The translations under genes and the position numbers were made by a program. From Mycobacterium sp. 852013-51886_SCH5428379 (GTDB taxonomy: Bacteria > Actinomycetota > Actinomycetes > Mycobacteriales > Mycobacteriaceae): a stretch of 64,000 nt of DNA. The stretch spans positions 310,001 to 374,000 of the forward strand of contig NZ_LZSU01000019.1 in assembly GCF_001665575.1 (NCBI RefSeq), written 5' to 3'. Shown one piece after another: positions 27,895 through 35,523 of this stretch. Numbering within the stretch: the first letter of the stretch is position 1; the number at the start of each line of letters is the position of its first letter. The notes beneath the pieces are model-generated. The model searched no databases. It was not told the DNA's origin and was given only the letters and a program-made list of their open reading frames with translations.

Positions 27895-27911
27895 CTTTCC
27901 ATTCACCGGGA
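27895..27911. promoter_or_regulatory. Island motif copy C
   Basis: CTTTCCATTCACCGGGA, in the 89-bp gap between the reductase and the HsaA-like gene. Keeps the TTCC, TCA and CCGGG parts of the consensus. Confidence 0.4.
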
Positions 27912-27978
27912 TTCGCCCACGAGCGGCAGACGATCGCGGTAGACCATCGAAGACAGCCTCACGAGAGAAGGACGCCTC

Positions 27979-29160
27979 ATGACCGAGCGGGTAATCGACC
28001 GGGTGATGGAACTGGCCGACCAGTTCAGAGAGCAGGCCGTCGAGGCCGAACGGATCGGCGAGCTCACCGACACCACGGTCAAGAACATGAAGGCCATCGG
28101 CAACATCCGGCTGCTGCAGCCCGCCGAATACCAGGGCTACGAGGTGCATCCGCGGGAGTTCGCCGAGACCGTGATGGCCACCGCGGCCCTCGACCCGGCC
28201 GCGGGCTGGGTCAACGGTGTGGTGGGCGTGCACCCCTACCAGCTGGCCTACGCCGATCCGCGCGTCGCCGCCGAGGTCTGGGCCGACGACGTCGACACCT
28301 GGATCGCCTCCCCCTACGCCCCGCAGGGCGTGGCCAAACCCGTCGACGGCGGCTACCTGTTCAACGGGCGGTGGCAGTTCAGCTCCGGCACCGACGCGTG
28401 CGACTGGATCATCCTGGGCGCCATGGTCGGTGACGACGACGGCAGGCCGGTGATGCCGCCGCAGATCCTGCACATGATCCTGCCCCGCCGCGACTACGAG
28501 ATCGTCGACGACTCGTGGGACGTCGTCGGGCTACGGGGCACCGGCTCCAAGGACGTGATCGTGCGCGATGCGTTCGTGCCTGACTACCGGACCATGGACG
28601 GGCTCAAGGTGATGGACGGCTCCGCCCAGCGCGAGGCGGGGATGACCAAGACCCTCTACAAGATGCCGTGGTCGACGATGTTCCCCCTGGGCATCAGCTC
28701 GGCGACGATCGGCATCTGTGAGGGGGCGCTGGCCGCGCATCTGGACTACCAACGCTCGCGGGTCAACGCCAGCGGCGTCGCCGTCAAGGACGATCCCTAC
28801 GTGATGTGCGCGATCGGTGACGCCGCCGCGGACATCCAGGCGTCGCGTCAGGCGCTGCTGGCCAACGTGGACCGGATCTACGACATGGTCGACGCCGGCA
28901 AGGAGGTCGCCTTCGCCGACCGTGCCGCCGTACGCCGCGACCAGATCAAGGCCGTGTGGCGCGCCGTGGCAGCCGTCGACCAGATCTTCGCCCGCTCGGG
29001 CGGTAACGCCCTACGCATGGACAAACCACTGCAACGGTATTGGCGGGATGCGCACGCCGGCGTCGCCCATGCGATTCACACCCCCGGCACCATCTACCAC
29101 GCGTCCGCGCTGAGCTCCCTGGGCGTCGATCCGCAGGGTGCACTGCGAGCAATGATCTGA
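27979..29160 (+). CDS. HsaA-like flavin-dependent hydroxylase (acyl-CoA dehydrogenase fold)
   Basis: 393 residues of the HsaA/HpaH group, oxygenase components that use reduced FMN or FAD from a separate reductase to hydroxylate a phenol; HsaA hydroxylates 3-HSA, the phenolic product of steroid ring opening. Segments include LLQPAEYQGYEVHPREFAE, NGRWQFSSGTDACDW and SWDVVGLRGTGSKDVIV. Typical acyl-CoA dehydrogenase catalytic Glu is absent, as expected for hydroxylases. No HsaB-type flavin reductase is encoded in this window. Followed after 10 bp by the extradiol dioxygenase gene. Confidence 0.85.
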   Translation: MTERVIDRVMELADQFREQAVEAERIGELTDTTVKNMKAIGNIRLLQPAEYQGYEVHPREFAETVMATAALDPAAGWVNGVVGVHPYQLAYADPRVAAEVWADDVDTWIASPYAPQGVAKPVDGGYLFNGRWQFSSGTDACDWIILGAMVGDDDGRPVMPPQILHMILPRRDYEIVDDSWDVVGLRGTGSKDVIVRDAFVPDYRTMDGLKVMDGSAQREAGMTKTLYKMPWSTMFPLGISSATIGICEGALAAHLDYQRSRVNASGVAVKDDPYVMCAIGDAAADIQASRQALLANVDRIYDMVDAGKEVAFADRAAVRRDQIKAVWRAVAAVDQIFARSGGNALRMDKPLQRYWRDAHAGVAHAIHTPGTIYHASALSSLGVDPQGALRAMI

Positions 29161-29170
29161 GGAAGGACAG

Positions 29171-30079
29171 ATGACAGCGTTGAAGAGCCTCGGCTACGTC
29201 ACCGTACAGACCGCCGACATCGACAAGTGGCGCCATTTCGCGTTCCAGGTGCTGGGTTTCGCCGAGGGCAGTGGCCCCGATGATTCGTGCCTGTATCTGC
29301 GGATGGACGAGCGGGCCGCCCGCATCATCGTCAGGCCCGGGGACACCGACCGGATCGTCACCGTGGGCTGGGAGGTCCGCGACCACGCCGCACTCGAACA
29401 GGTCAAGCGGGATCTCGACACGGCAGGCGTGCCGTTCAAACAGCTCTCGCTGGAGGAGGCCGACGCCCGCCGGGTCGAGGAGGTGATCGCTTTCGAGGAC
29501 CCCGCGGGCACCGCACTCGAGGTCTTCCACGGCGCGGTCCTCGACCACAGCCCCGTCGTCACGCCCTACGGCGCCCGATTCGTCACCGGCGCACAGGGTC
29601 TCGGCCACGTGGTGCTGCCCGCACTGGACGTCAACGGGACGTTCGAGTTCTACACCGAGGTGCTCGGCTTCCGGTCCCGCGGCGCGTTCCGCGTGCCGGT
29701 ACCCCCGGAATTCGGCCCGGTGCGGGTGCGCTTCCTCGGCATCAACGAACGTCATCACAGCCTGGCGATCTGCCCGGCTCAGACCGTGCGCGACCCGGGC
29801 CTGGTGCACATGATGGTCGAGGTGGACAGCCTCGACGCGGTTGGCCAGGCGCTGGACCGCATCGCCGCCGACGGCTACCAGCTGTCGTCGACGCTGGGCC
29901 GGCACACCAACGACAAGATGGTGTCGTTCTACGTGCGCGCCCCCGGCGATTGGGACATCGAGTTCGGCACCGAGGGCATGCGGGTCGACGAAACCTATTA
30001 CACGGCAGAAGAAATCACCGCCGACAGCTACTGGGGCCACCAGTGGGTGAGCGACCTGCCCGCGGCCATGCGGCCGTGA
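29171..30079 (+). CDS. HsaC-like type I extradiol dioxygenase (VOC fold)
   Basis: 302 residues, two VOC domains. Predicted iron ligands are His146 (GLGHVVLP), His213 (LVHMMVEV) and Glu264 (DIEFGTEG), nearly the same numbering as HsaC and BphC. It would open a catechol next to the hydroxyls with O2, giving the substrate of the HsaD-like hydrolase. The active-site His195-His196 pair and a Tyr near residue 250 are also conserved. Start ATG with GGAAGGA upstream, 10 bp after the HsaA-like gene. Its stop overlaps the flavoprotein gene by four bases. This makes a compact hydroxylation and cleavage operon. Confidence 0.87.
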   Translation: MTALKSLGYVTVQTADIDKWRHFAFQVLGFAEGSGPDDSCLYLRMDERAARIIVRPGDTDRIVTVGWEVRDHAALEQVKRDLDTAGVPFKQLSLEEADARRVEEVIAFEDPAGTALEVFHGAVLDHSPVVTPYGARFVTGAQGLGHVVLPALDVNGTFEFYTEVLGFRSRGAFRVPVPPEFGPVRVRFLGINERHHSLAICPAQTVRDPGLVHMMVEVDSLDAVGQALDRIAADGYQLSSTLGRHTNDKMVSFYVRAPGDWDIEFGTEGMRVDETYYTAEEITADSYWGHQWVSDLPAAMRP

Positions 30080-31539
30080 CGGCCGAGGACGTCCGCCCCG
30101 TCCCCGCCTCGTCGCTCACCTCGTGGGACCACGAGGCCGATGTGGTGATCGCCGGATACGGCGTCGCCGGCGCGGCAGCGGCGGTCGAGGCGGCGCATGC
30201 GGGCGCCGACGTGCTGGTGCTCGAACGCACCGGGTCCTGGGGTGGGGCCGCCTCGATGGCCGGCGGGTTCATCTACCTCGGCGGTGGTACGGCGATCCAG
30301 AAGGCCTGCGGCTTCGCCGATTCCGTCGACAACATGGCGGCGTTCCTCAACGCCGCCATGGGTCCCGGCGCGGACGCCGCCCGGATCGCCGACTACTGCG
30401 AGGGCAGCGTCGCGCACTTCGACTGGCTCGTCGAGTGCGGCGTGCCGTTCAAGGCCGAGTTCTTCGGCGAGCCCGGTTGGGAGCCGATGGGCGACCAGGG
30501 CTTGATGTACAGCGGCGGGGAGAACTCGTATCCGTTCAACACCATCGCCACGCCCGCTCCCCGCGGGCACGTGCCGCAGATGTCGGACAAGAAGCAGGGC
30601 GAGGCCAGCGCCGGCTTCATGCTGATGAAGCCGCTCGTCGAGACCGCGACCGCCGCCGGCGCCCGCGCGCTGTACGACGTCCGTGTCCACCGCCTGGTCG
30701 TCGAATCCGACGGCCGGGTGGCCGGGATCTGCGCGCGGCAGTACGGCACCGACGTGACGATCCGCGCGCGCCGCGGCGTCGTGCTGGCCACCGGCAGTTT
30801 CGCCTACAACGACGCGATGGTCACCCAGTACGCGCCGCGGATCGCGGGCCGTCCCGCGGCGTCGATCGAACAGCACGACGGTCAGGCGATCCGGATGGCC
30901 CAGGCCCTCGGGGCCGATCTGGCGCACATGGACGCCACCGAGGTCGCGATCTTCATCGACCCGCAGCAACTGGTGCGCGGGGTCCTGGTCAACGAACGCG
31001 GTCAGCGGTTCGTCGCCGAGGACACCTATCCCGGCAGGGTGGGGCAGCTGACGCTGTACCACCAGAACAACACCGCGTACCTGATCATCGACGGCGACGC
31101 GCAGGAGGAGGCGATGGCCTCGCTGTCGCCGCAGCTGATGATGCGGCCGCCGACGTGGGTGTGCGAGACCGTCGCCGAACTCGAGGCCGAGATCGGCTTG
31201 GCGCCGGGCGCGTTGCAAGCCACCATCGCCGCCTACAACGACGGCGCGGCGCGCGGAGAGGATCCGCTGCTGCACAAGAAGTCGCAGTGGCTGCGGCCGG
31301 TCGGCACCCCGGTCGGGGCGATCGATCTGCGCGAGAGCACCGGCGGCTTCACCCTCGGCGGCCTGCAGACCTCACTGGACGGTGCGGTGCTGCACGTGAA
31401 CGGAGAACCGATTCCTGGCCTGTTCGCCGCCGGCCGCTCGACGGCCGGACTGGCCGCCTGGGGTTACGCCAGCGGCGTCTCGCTCGGCGACGGCAGCTTC
31501 TACGGCCGCCGAGCCGGTCGGTCGGCCGCCGCGGCCTGA
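30076..31539 (+). CDS. KstD/fumarate-reductase-type FAD-binding dehydrogenase 1
   Basis: 487-residue flavoprotein of the FAD_binding_2 family. FAD motif GYGVAGAAAAVEAAHAGADV (residues about 21-40), GGAASMAGGFIYLGGG and the terminal FAD segment PIPGLFAAGRSTAGLAAWGY. The family covers 3-ketosteroid delta-1 and delta-4 dehydrogenases and urocanate or fumarate reductases; the C-terminal TLGGL instead of the KstD-like DLGTCGG suggests a different double-bond position. GTG at 30076 overlaps the dioxygenase stop by four bases, so it is translated with the ring-cleavage genes. Followed by a strong hairpin. Confidence 0.8.
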   Translation: MTAEDVRPVPASSLTSWDHEADVVIAGYGVAGAAAAVEAAHAGADVLVLERTGSWGGAASMAGGFIYLGGGTAIQKACGFADSVDNMAAFLNAAMGPGADAARIADYCEGSVAHFDWLVECGVPFKAEFFGEPGWEPMGDQGLMYSGGENSYPFNTIATPAPRGHVPQMSDKKQGEASAGFMLMKPLVETATAAGARALYDVRVHRLVVESDGRVAGICARQYGTDVTIRARRGVVLATGSFAYNDAMVTQYAPRIAGRPAASIEQHDGQAIRMAQALGADLAHMDATEVAIFIDPQQLVRGVLVNERGQRFVAEDTYPGRVGQLTLYHQNNTAYLIIDGDAQEEAMASLSPQLMMRPPTWVCETVAELEAEIGLAPGALQATIAAYNDGAARGEDPLLHKKSQWLRPVGTPVGAIDLRESTGGFTLGGLQTSLDGAVLHVNGEPIPGLFAAGRSTAGLAAWGYASGVSLGDGSFYGRRAGRSAAAA

Positions 31540-31549
31540 CGCCACCACC

Positions 31550-31589
31550 CACTGCGCGAGCAGGCACATCCGTGTCTGCTCGCGCAGTG
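31550..31589 (+). terminator. Strong hairpin terminator after flavoprotein gene
   Basis: Perfect 14-bp arms (CACTGCGCGAGCAG, 31550-31563, and its complement, 31576-31589), starting about ten bases after the stop codon. Three more inner pairs (CAC/GTG) and a possible G-U pair leave a four-base loop. There is no U-tract, which is usual in mycobacteria. Confidence 0.7.
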
Positions 31590-31656
31590 CTGTCTGGGAC
31601 CCGGATCGCAGTTACTCGGTTACGTGACACCGCCCACACGATTGTGATACAAACAG

Positions 31657-31679
31657 GCATATTCCTAATAGGAATATGC
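31657..31679. promoter_or_regulatory. Candidate IclR operator: 10-bp arms, 3-bp spacer
   Basis: Arms GCATATTCCT and AGGAATATGC around AAT form a perfect, AT-rich inverted repeat in otherwise GC-rich DNA, 18 bp before the iclR-type start. TTGTGA at 31642-31647 and TAATAG at 31666-31671 could be -35 and -10 elements 18 bp apart, which would place the operator over the -10. Autoregulation by the IclR protein is the simplest reading. Confidence 0.6.
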
Positions 31680-31697
31680 TCAGCCAAAGGAGGCGAC

Positions 31698-32549
31698 ATG
31701 ACTGCGGCCCCAGTCACCCAGGAATCCACCACCCCGAGCGCGGTCATCGACCGCATCTCGCTCGTCTTGGATGCTTTCGACGGACCGGGACGGCTGACGC
31801 TGGCCCAGATCGTGCGGCGTACGGGACTGCCGCGGTCGTCGGCGCACCGCATGCTCGAGCGCCTCGTCCAGCTGCGGTGGCTGCGTCGCAGCGGCCGTGA
31901 CTACGAACTGGGAATGCGGCTCGTCGAGCTCGGATCGCTGGCCGTGCACCAGGACCGCCTGCATCGCGCGGCGACTCCGCTGCTGCACGATCTGCACCGC
32001 GCGACCGGCCTGGTGGTCCACCTCGCCGTGCTCGACGGGGCGGACGTGGTGTACCTCGAGAAGATCGGCGACCGGATGGCCGCCGCACTGCCGAGCCGCG
32101 TCGGCGGTCGTCAGCCCGCGCACTGCACCGCCATCGGAAAGGCGTTGCTCGCGTACAACTCCGAGGCCTGCGACGAGGTGGATCTGGCGAATCGGCGCAC
32201 CAAGTACTCGATCGGCACGGCGGCGCAGCTGGCCGGCGAACTGGCCAAGGTCAGCGCGCACGGCGTGGCCTACGACCGCGAAGAGTTGCTCCCCGGATTC
32301 GGTTGCGTCGCAGCGCCTATCGGAGCGCCGGGCGAGGCTGTCGCCGCACTGTCGGTCTGCGGCCCGATGAACCGGATGGCCTTCGATCAGCGCCTGGCCG
32401 CCCCCGTACGCATGACGGCGATGGGGATCTGGCGCAACGTGGAAGGCGGTGCCCAGCGCGTCGCCCCCACCCTGCAGCAGGTCCGCCCGCTGCGTGGTGG
32501 ACCCGCGGCCCGACCGGTCCAGCAGTCCCCCGCCCTACAGCCCGCATGA
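31698..32549 (+). CDS. IclR-family transcriptional regulator
   Basis: 283 residues. Winged helix-turn-helix at about 18-80 (LTLAQIVRRTGLPRSSAHRML, split as LTLAQIVRRTGLP and RSSAHRMLERL) and the IclR effector domain with GRQPAHCTAIGKALLAYN and GFGCVAAPIGAPG. These regulators bind small organic acids or aromatic compounds and often control adjacent catabolic genes. The start has AAAGGAGG upstream. Its stop overlaps the esterase start by four bases (ATGA), so regulator, esterase and the next two genes form one operon under the palindrome described separately. Confidence 0.9.
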   Translation: MTAAPVTQESTTPSAVIDRISLVLDAFDGPGRLTLAQIVRRTGLPRSSAHRMLERLVQLRWLRRSGRDYELGMRLVELGSLAVHQDRLHRAATPLLHDLHRATGLVVHLAVLDGADVVYLEKIGDRMAAALPSRVGGRQPAHCTAIGKALLAYNSEACDEVDLANRRTKYSIGTAAQLAGELAKVSAHGVAYDREELLPGFGCVAAPIGAPGEAVAALSVCGPMNRMAFDQRLAAPVRMTAMGIWRNVEGGAQRVAPTLQQVRPLRGGPAARPVQQSPALQPA

Positions 32550-33490
32550 CGCTCGATCCGCAGATCGCCGGCATCATCGACGCACTCGACGGCGGTTTCC
32601 CGCCCGTCGAGACGATGACCGGTGCGCAGGCCCGGGCGACGATCCGCTCCCGCTTCGTCGCCCCGGCCCAGCCGGAGGAGGTGGGCAGCATCGTCGACCG
32701 GTCGGTCGACGCCCAGACGGGGACCGTTCCCGTCCGGATCTACCGACCCGCCGAAGCGCCCGAGGGGTTGTTACCGGCGCTGGTGTACGCCCACGGCGGC
32801 GGATTCGTGTTCTGCGACCTCGACAGCCACGACGGATTGTGCCGCAATCTCGCGAACCGCCTTGAGTCGGTGGTGGTTTCGGTCGGATACCGGCTGGCGC
32901 CGGAGCACCGCTGGCCGACTGCGGCCGAGGACGTCTATGCGGCCACGCGATGGGCGTCGGACAACTGCATCTCGCTGGGTGTGGACCCCGGCCGGATCGC
33001 CGTCGGCGGAGACAGTGCCGGTGGCAACCTGGCGACGGTGACGGCGCTGATGGCCCGCGATCGCGGCGGTCCCGCGCTGGCTGCCCAGGTGCTGCTCTAC
33101 CCGATGATCACACCCGATTTCAGCACCGAGTCCTACCGGCTCTACGGTCGTGGCTTCTACAACCCCGAGGCGGCGCTGCGCTGGTACTGGGACCAGTACG
33201 TGCCCGCGGACGACGACCGGACCCACCCGTACGCTTCGCCACTGCACGCCGACCTGCGGAACCTGCCGCCCGCCGCTGTGGTGATCGCCGGTCACGATCC
33301 GCTGCGCGACGAAGGGGTGGCCTACGCCGAGGCGATGCAGGCCGCGGACGTCCCGACCGTGGTGCGCCACTTCGACGGCGGTATCCACGGTTTCATGACC
33401 ATGCCGAGCCTGGACATCGCCCAGACTGCGCGAGCGCAGGTGTGCCAGGACGCCTCGGCCCTCCTCGCGGAGACACCCGTCCATGGCTGA
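32546..33490 (+). CDS. HSL-family alpha/beta hydrolase (esterase) 1
   Basis: 314-residue hormone-sensitive-lipase-type esterase. Oxyanion motif YAHGGGFVF, nucleophile elbow GGDSAGGNLA, acid in GHDPLRDEG and His in GGIHGFM. A good candidate to cleave the ester made by a Baeyer-Villiger monooxygenase. ATG overlaps the regulator's stop; its own stop overlaps the next gene by eight bases (ATGGCTGA). A long frame extending upstream through the regulator is not used. Confidence 0.85.
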   Translation: MTLDPQIAGIIDALDGGFPPVETMTGAQARATIRSRFVAPAQPEEVGSIVDRSVDAQTGTVPVRIYRPAEAPEGLLPALVYAHGGGFVFCDLDSHDGLCRNLANRLESVVVSVGYRLAPEHRWPTAAEDVYAATRWASDNCISLGVDPGRIAVGGDSAGGNLATVTALMARDRGGPALAAQVLLYPMITPDFSTESYRLYGRGFYNPEAALRWYWDQYVPADDDRTHPYASPLHADLRNLPPAAVVIAGHDPLRDEGVAYAEAMQAADVPTVVRHFDGGIHGFMTMPSLDIAQTARAQVCQDASALLAETPVHG

Positions 33491-33830
33491 CGGACTGGTG
33501 TACGTCATCGACCGGGTGCTCACCCGACCGGGTGCGGCGCGGCAGTTCGTCGACGCCTACCTGTCCGGATACGCCCCCGGCGCCCGCGATCGCGGGATGA
33601 CGCTGTGCAGCGTGCAGCTCAGTCCCCCGGTGTGGTTCGAAGACCGGCCCAACACCGTGATCGCCACGTGGTCGCTGCCCAGTACCAGGGCGTGGTGGGA
33701 GATGACGTGGAAGGGCCGGCCCGACCCGTCGATCGGACAGTGGTGGGACGAGATCGACGACCTGGTCCTCGAGCGCAGCCGCAGCGTCGCCGCCGACGCC
33801 GTCGACGTCGATCGGCTCTGCGATGTATAG
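33483..33830 (+). CDS. Small hypothetical protein, NIPSNAP/alpha-beta-barrel-like
   Basis: 115 residues, YVIDRVLTRPGAARQFVDAYLSGYAPGARDRG at the start, then alternating strands with aromatic residues (VWFEDRPNTVIATWSLPST, WWEMTWKGRPDPSIGQWWDE). The spacing of strand-helix-helix-strand recalls dimeric ferredoxin-like barrels such as NIPSNAP. Eight-base overlaps with both neighbours (33483-33490 and 33823-33830) show that the three genes are translated together. Function unknown; perhaps a small decarboxylase, isomerase or binding protein acting on a pathway intermediate. Confidence 0.65.
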   Translation: MADGLVYVIDRVLTRPGAARQFVDAYLSGYAPGARDRGMTLCSVQLSPPVWFEDRPNTVIATWSLPSTRAWWEMTWKGRPDPSIGQWWDEIDDLVLERSRSVAADAVDVDRLCDV

Positions 33831-34440
33831 CGTAATCCGCCTCATCGAGGCCCCCGACGAGGCCCAGCGAAGCCAACTGCTCAGCGATATCCGTTCCGCT
33901 GCAGCTGGACTCGACGCCGAACACGTGGTCGTCGAGCCAACGCTGCCGGGTGTCCGCAACGGCGGGGACATCCTGGCGCATCTGCGGTTCACCGACCGGC
34001 GGCAGGGCCACCGCGCCGTCGAACTACTCGACGGACTGCTGAGCGGGCCGGCGGTGAGCCACTGCAACGGTGCGACCTACGACGGCACACCCGTGCCGGG
34101 CGCACCGGGCGACGGCACCGTCTACCGCACCTTGTTGCTGCGCGTGAAGCCGGGCACCGACGATGCGGTCGTGCGCCGTTTCGAGGACGATCTGCGCCTG
34201 CTGCCGCGGCATGTTCGGACCATCCACACCTGGCAGCTCAGCCGCGTCGAGACCGCAATCGGCACCGTGCCGTGGACGCACGTGTTCGAGCAGGAGTTCA
34301 CCGACGTCGACGGGCTGATGGGTCCGTACCTGATGCATCCGATCCACTGGGCGGTCGTCGATCAGTGGTTCGACCCGGAATGCCCGCAGATGATCGTGCG
34401 AGACCGGGTGTGCCACAGCTTCTGCGACCTACCCGGCTGA
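33823..34440 (+). CDS. Dabb-type (stress-responsive A/B barrel) protein, two repeats
   Basis: 205 residues. Two ferredoxin-like units (about 1-90 and 100-200) can be seen. The second, VYRTLLLRVKPGTDDAVVRRFEDDLRLLP and WTHVFEQEFTDVDGLMGPYLMHPIHWAVVDQWF (given here in pieces: VYRTLLLRVKPGTDDAVV and MGPYLMHPIHWAVVDQWF), is a typical Dabb domain, in which HP..W ends the helix. Dabb proteins include olivetolic-acid-cyclase-like enzymes. Last gene of the IclR operon. Actual reaction not known; a CPQMI tail with Cys residues is unusual. Confidence 0.7.
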   Translation: MYSVIRLIEAPDEAQRSQLLSDIRSAAAGLDAEHVVVEPTLPGVRNGGDILAHLRFTDRRQGHRAVELLDGLLSGPAVSHCNGATYDGTPVPGAPGDGTVYRTLLLRVKPGTDDAVVRRFEDDLRLLPRHVRTIHTWQLSRVETAIGTVPWTHVFEQEFTDVDGLMGPYLMHPIHWAVVDQWFDPECPQMIVRDRVCHSFCDLPG

Positions 34441-34590
34441 ATGGTCAGCTCAGGACAGGACTTTCGACTCGGAGTCGGTCGCCTCCACCGGCCCATCGCA
34501 ATGTCGACGTGAGAGCGTCGCCATGGATATATGTGCGTGACGGGGCTGTCAGCCCGACATTGCGTCCGGTCAGCCGGTCCCAGTCTCCGA

Positions 34591-34621
34591 TCTCGACGGC
34601 CGAACGCCGTCAGCGTCGAGA
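34591..34621 (-). terminator. Possible hairpin terminator for the SDR/BVMO unit
   Basis: TCTCGAC and GTCGAGA arms 17 bases apart, containing an alternative inner GACGGC/GCCGTC hairpin, 14 bases downstream of the SDR stop on the minus strand. No U-tract. The rest of the convergent gap 34441-34635 shows only a short CGACTC/GAGTCG repeat at 34465-34477. Confidence 0.35.
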
Positions 34622-34635
34622 CTCGGCGCAACCGT

Positions 34636-35523
34636 CTAGACCCCGGCCGGCAGGATGTTCGGATTGGCCGTCGCCGGCGGCTGCAGCGGCGGCAGCGATC
34701 CGCGACCGTCGAGCGTGTGCACCGGAAGACCCTGTGACCACGGGTAGTGCAGGCTGAACGCGACAAGTCCGGTCCGTTCGGCGGCGGGCAGGTGGCACAT
34801 GGCCAGGACGGTCTCGGCCAGGTACTCGACCGGTTCGGTCGGGAAGGTCTCGGGGATCAGGTCCGAGGCGCCCGGTGTGCGCACCGCCGTGGACGGTCCC
34901 ACGCAGTTGACGGCGATGTCGTCGTCGACGAGTTCGGCGGCCAGGCCCTGGGTGAACCGGTGCAGCGCGGCTTTGAGCGAGGCGTACACCACGTCGCCGG
35001 AGGTCTTGTTGTACTCGCGGAACGGGCGCACCGGCGCCATCCCGGTCACCGAGCCGATGTTGACGATCCACCCGGCGCCCCGCGCGCGCATGTGCGGGAT
35101 CGCGGCCTGGGCCAGAACGAAAGGCGTCCGTAGATAGTGCTCGACGGTGCGGTCGAACGTCTCCATCGCCATCTTCTCGACCACCGAGTAGTCGGCGTAA
35201 CCGGCGTTGTTGACCAGGATGTCGAGGCCACCGGTGCGATCGATCACGTCGCCCACGAGCGCTTCTCGCTGTCCGGGATCTTCGAGGTCGGCGGCCAGCC
35301 CGATCGCGGTCCCACCCGCGGCCTCGATGAGCTCGATCGTCTCACCGATGGTTCCCGGCAGCGCGGTCGCGGCACCGGCGCGCAAAGACGGCGACGGTGT
35401 GTGGGAGCGCGCCGTGACCACGACGGTGGCCCCTTCCGCGGCCAGGCGCTGGGCGATGGCGCGGCCGATGCCCCGGCTGCTGCCGGTGACCAGGGCGGTC
35501 TTCCCGCGGAGCAGATCAGCCAT
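34636..35523 (-). CDS. Short-chain dehydrogenase/reductase 1
   Basis: 295 residues. NAD(P)-binding TGSSRGIGRA, NNAG motif in LVNNAGYADYSV, Ser in IGSVTGMAPV and a YASLK catalytic pair. An unusual tail of about 60 residues follows the usual SDR end, with YPWSQGLPVHTLDGRG. It would oxidise a hydroxyl or reduce a ketone. Its ATG overlaps the upstream BVMO stop by eight bases (ATGGCTGA), so it probably acts right after or before that oxygenase, for example on the alcohol left after ester hydrolysis. Confidence 0.85.
   Translation of the reverse strand: MADLLRGKTALVTGSSRGIGRAIAQRLAAEGATVVVTARSHTPSPSLRAGAATALPGTIGETIELIEAAGGTAIGLAADLEDPGQREALVGDVIDRTGGLDILVNNAGYADYSVVEKMAMETFDRTVEHYLRTPFVLAQAAIPHMRARGAGWIVNIGSVTGMAPVRPFREYNKTSGDVVYASLKAALHRFTQGLAAELVDDDIAVNCVGPSTAVRTPGASDLIPETFPTEPVEYLAETVLAMCHLPAAERTGLVAFSLHYPWSQGLPVHTLDGRGSLPPLQPPATANPNILPAGV

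Noticed and set aside
29287..31539. A longer start for flavoprotein 1 inside the dioxygenase gene
   Set aside because: The upstream part is Arg/Gly-rich nonsense in another frame of the dioxygenase; GTGA coupling supports 30076.
23566..31697. KstR (AACnnGTT) or KstR2 (GCAAG/CTTGC) sites in island promoters
   Set aside because: I looked in the main gaps and did not find convincing copies, so control by these cholesterol regulators is not supported here.
30123..32549. An apparent 808-codon frame joining the flavoprotein region to the IclR gene
   Set aside because: Only the last 284 codons show IclR similarity; before that it is out of frame with the flavoprotein, and a strong Shine-Dalgarno and operator mark the real start at 31698.
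34465..34477. CGACTC-G-GAGTCG repeat after the Dabb gene as terminator
   Set aside because: The loop would be one base, too small for a stable RNA hairpin; only the larger repeat at 34591-34621 was kept, with low confidence.
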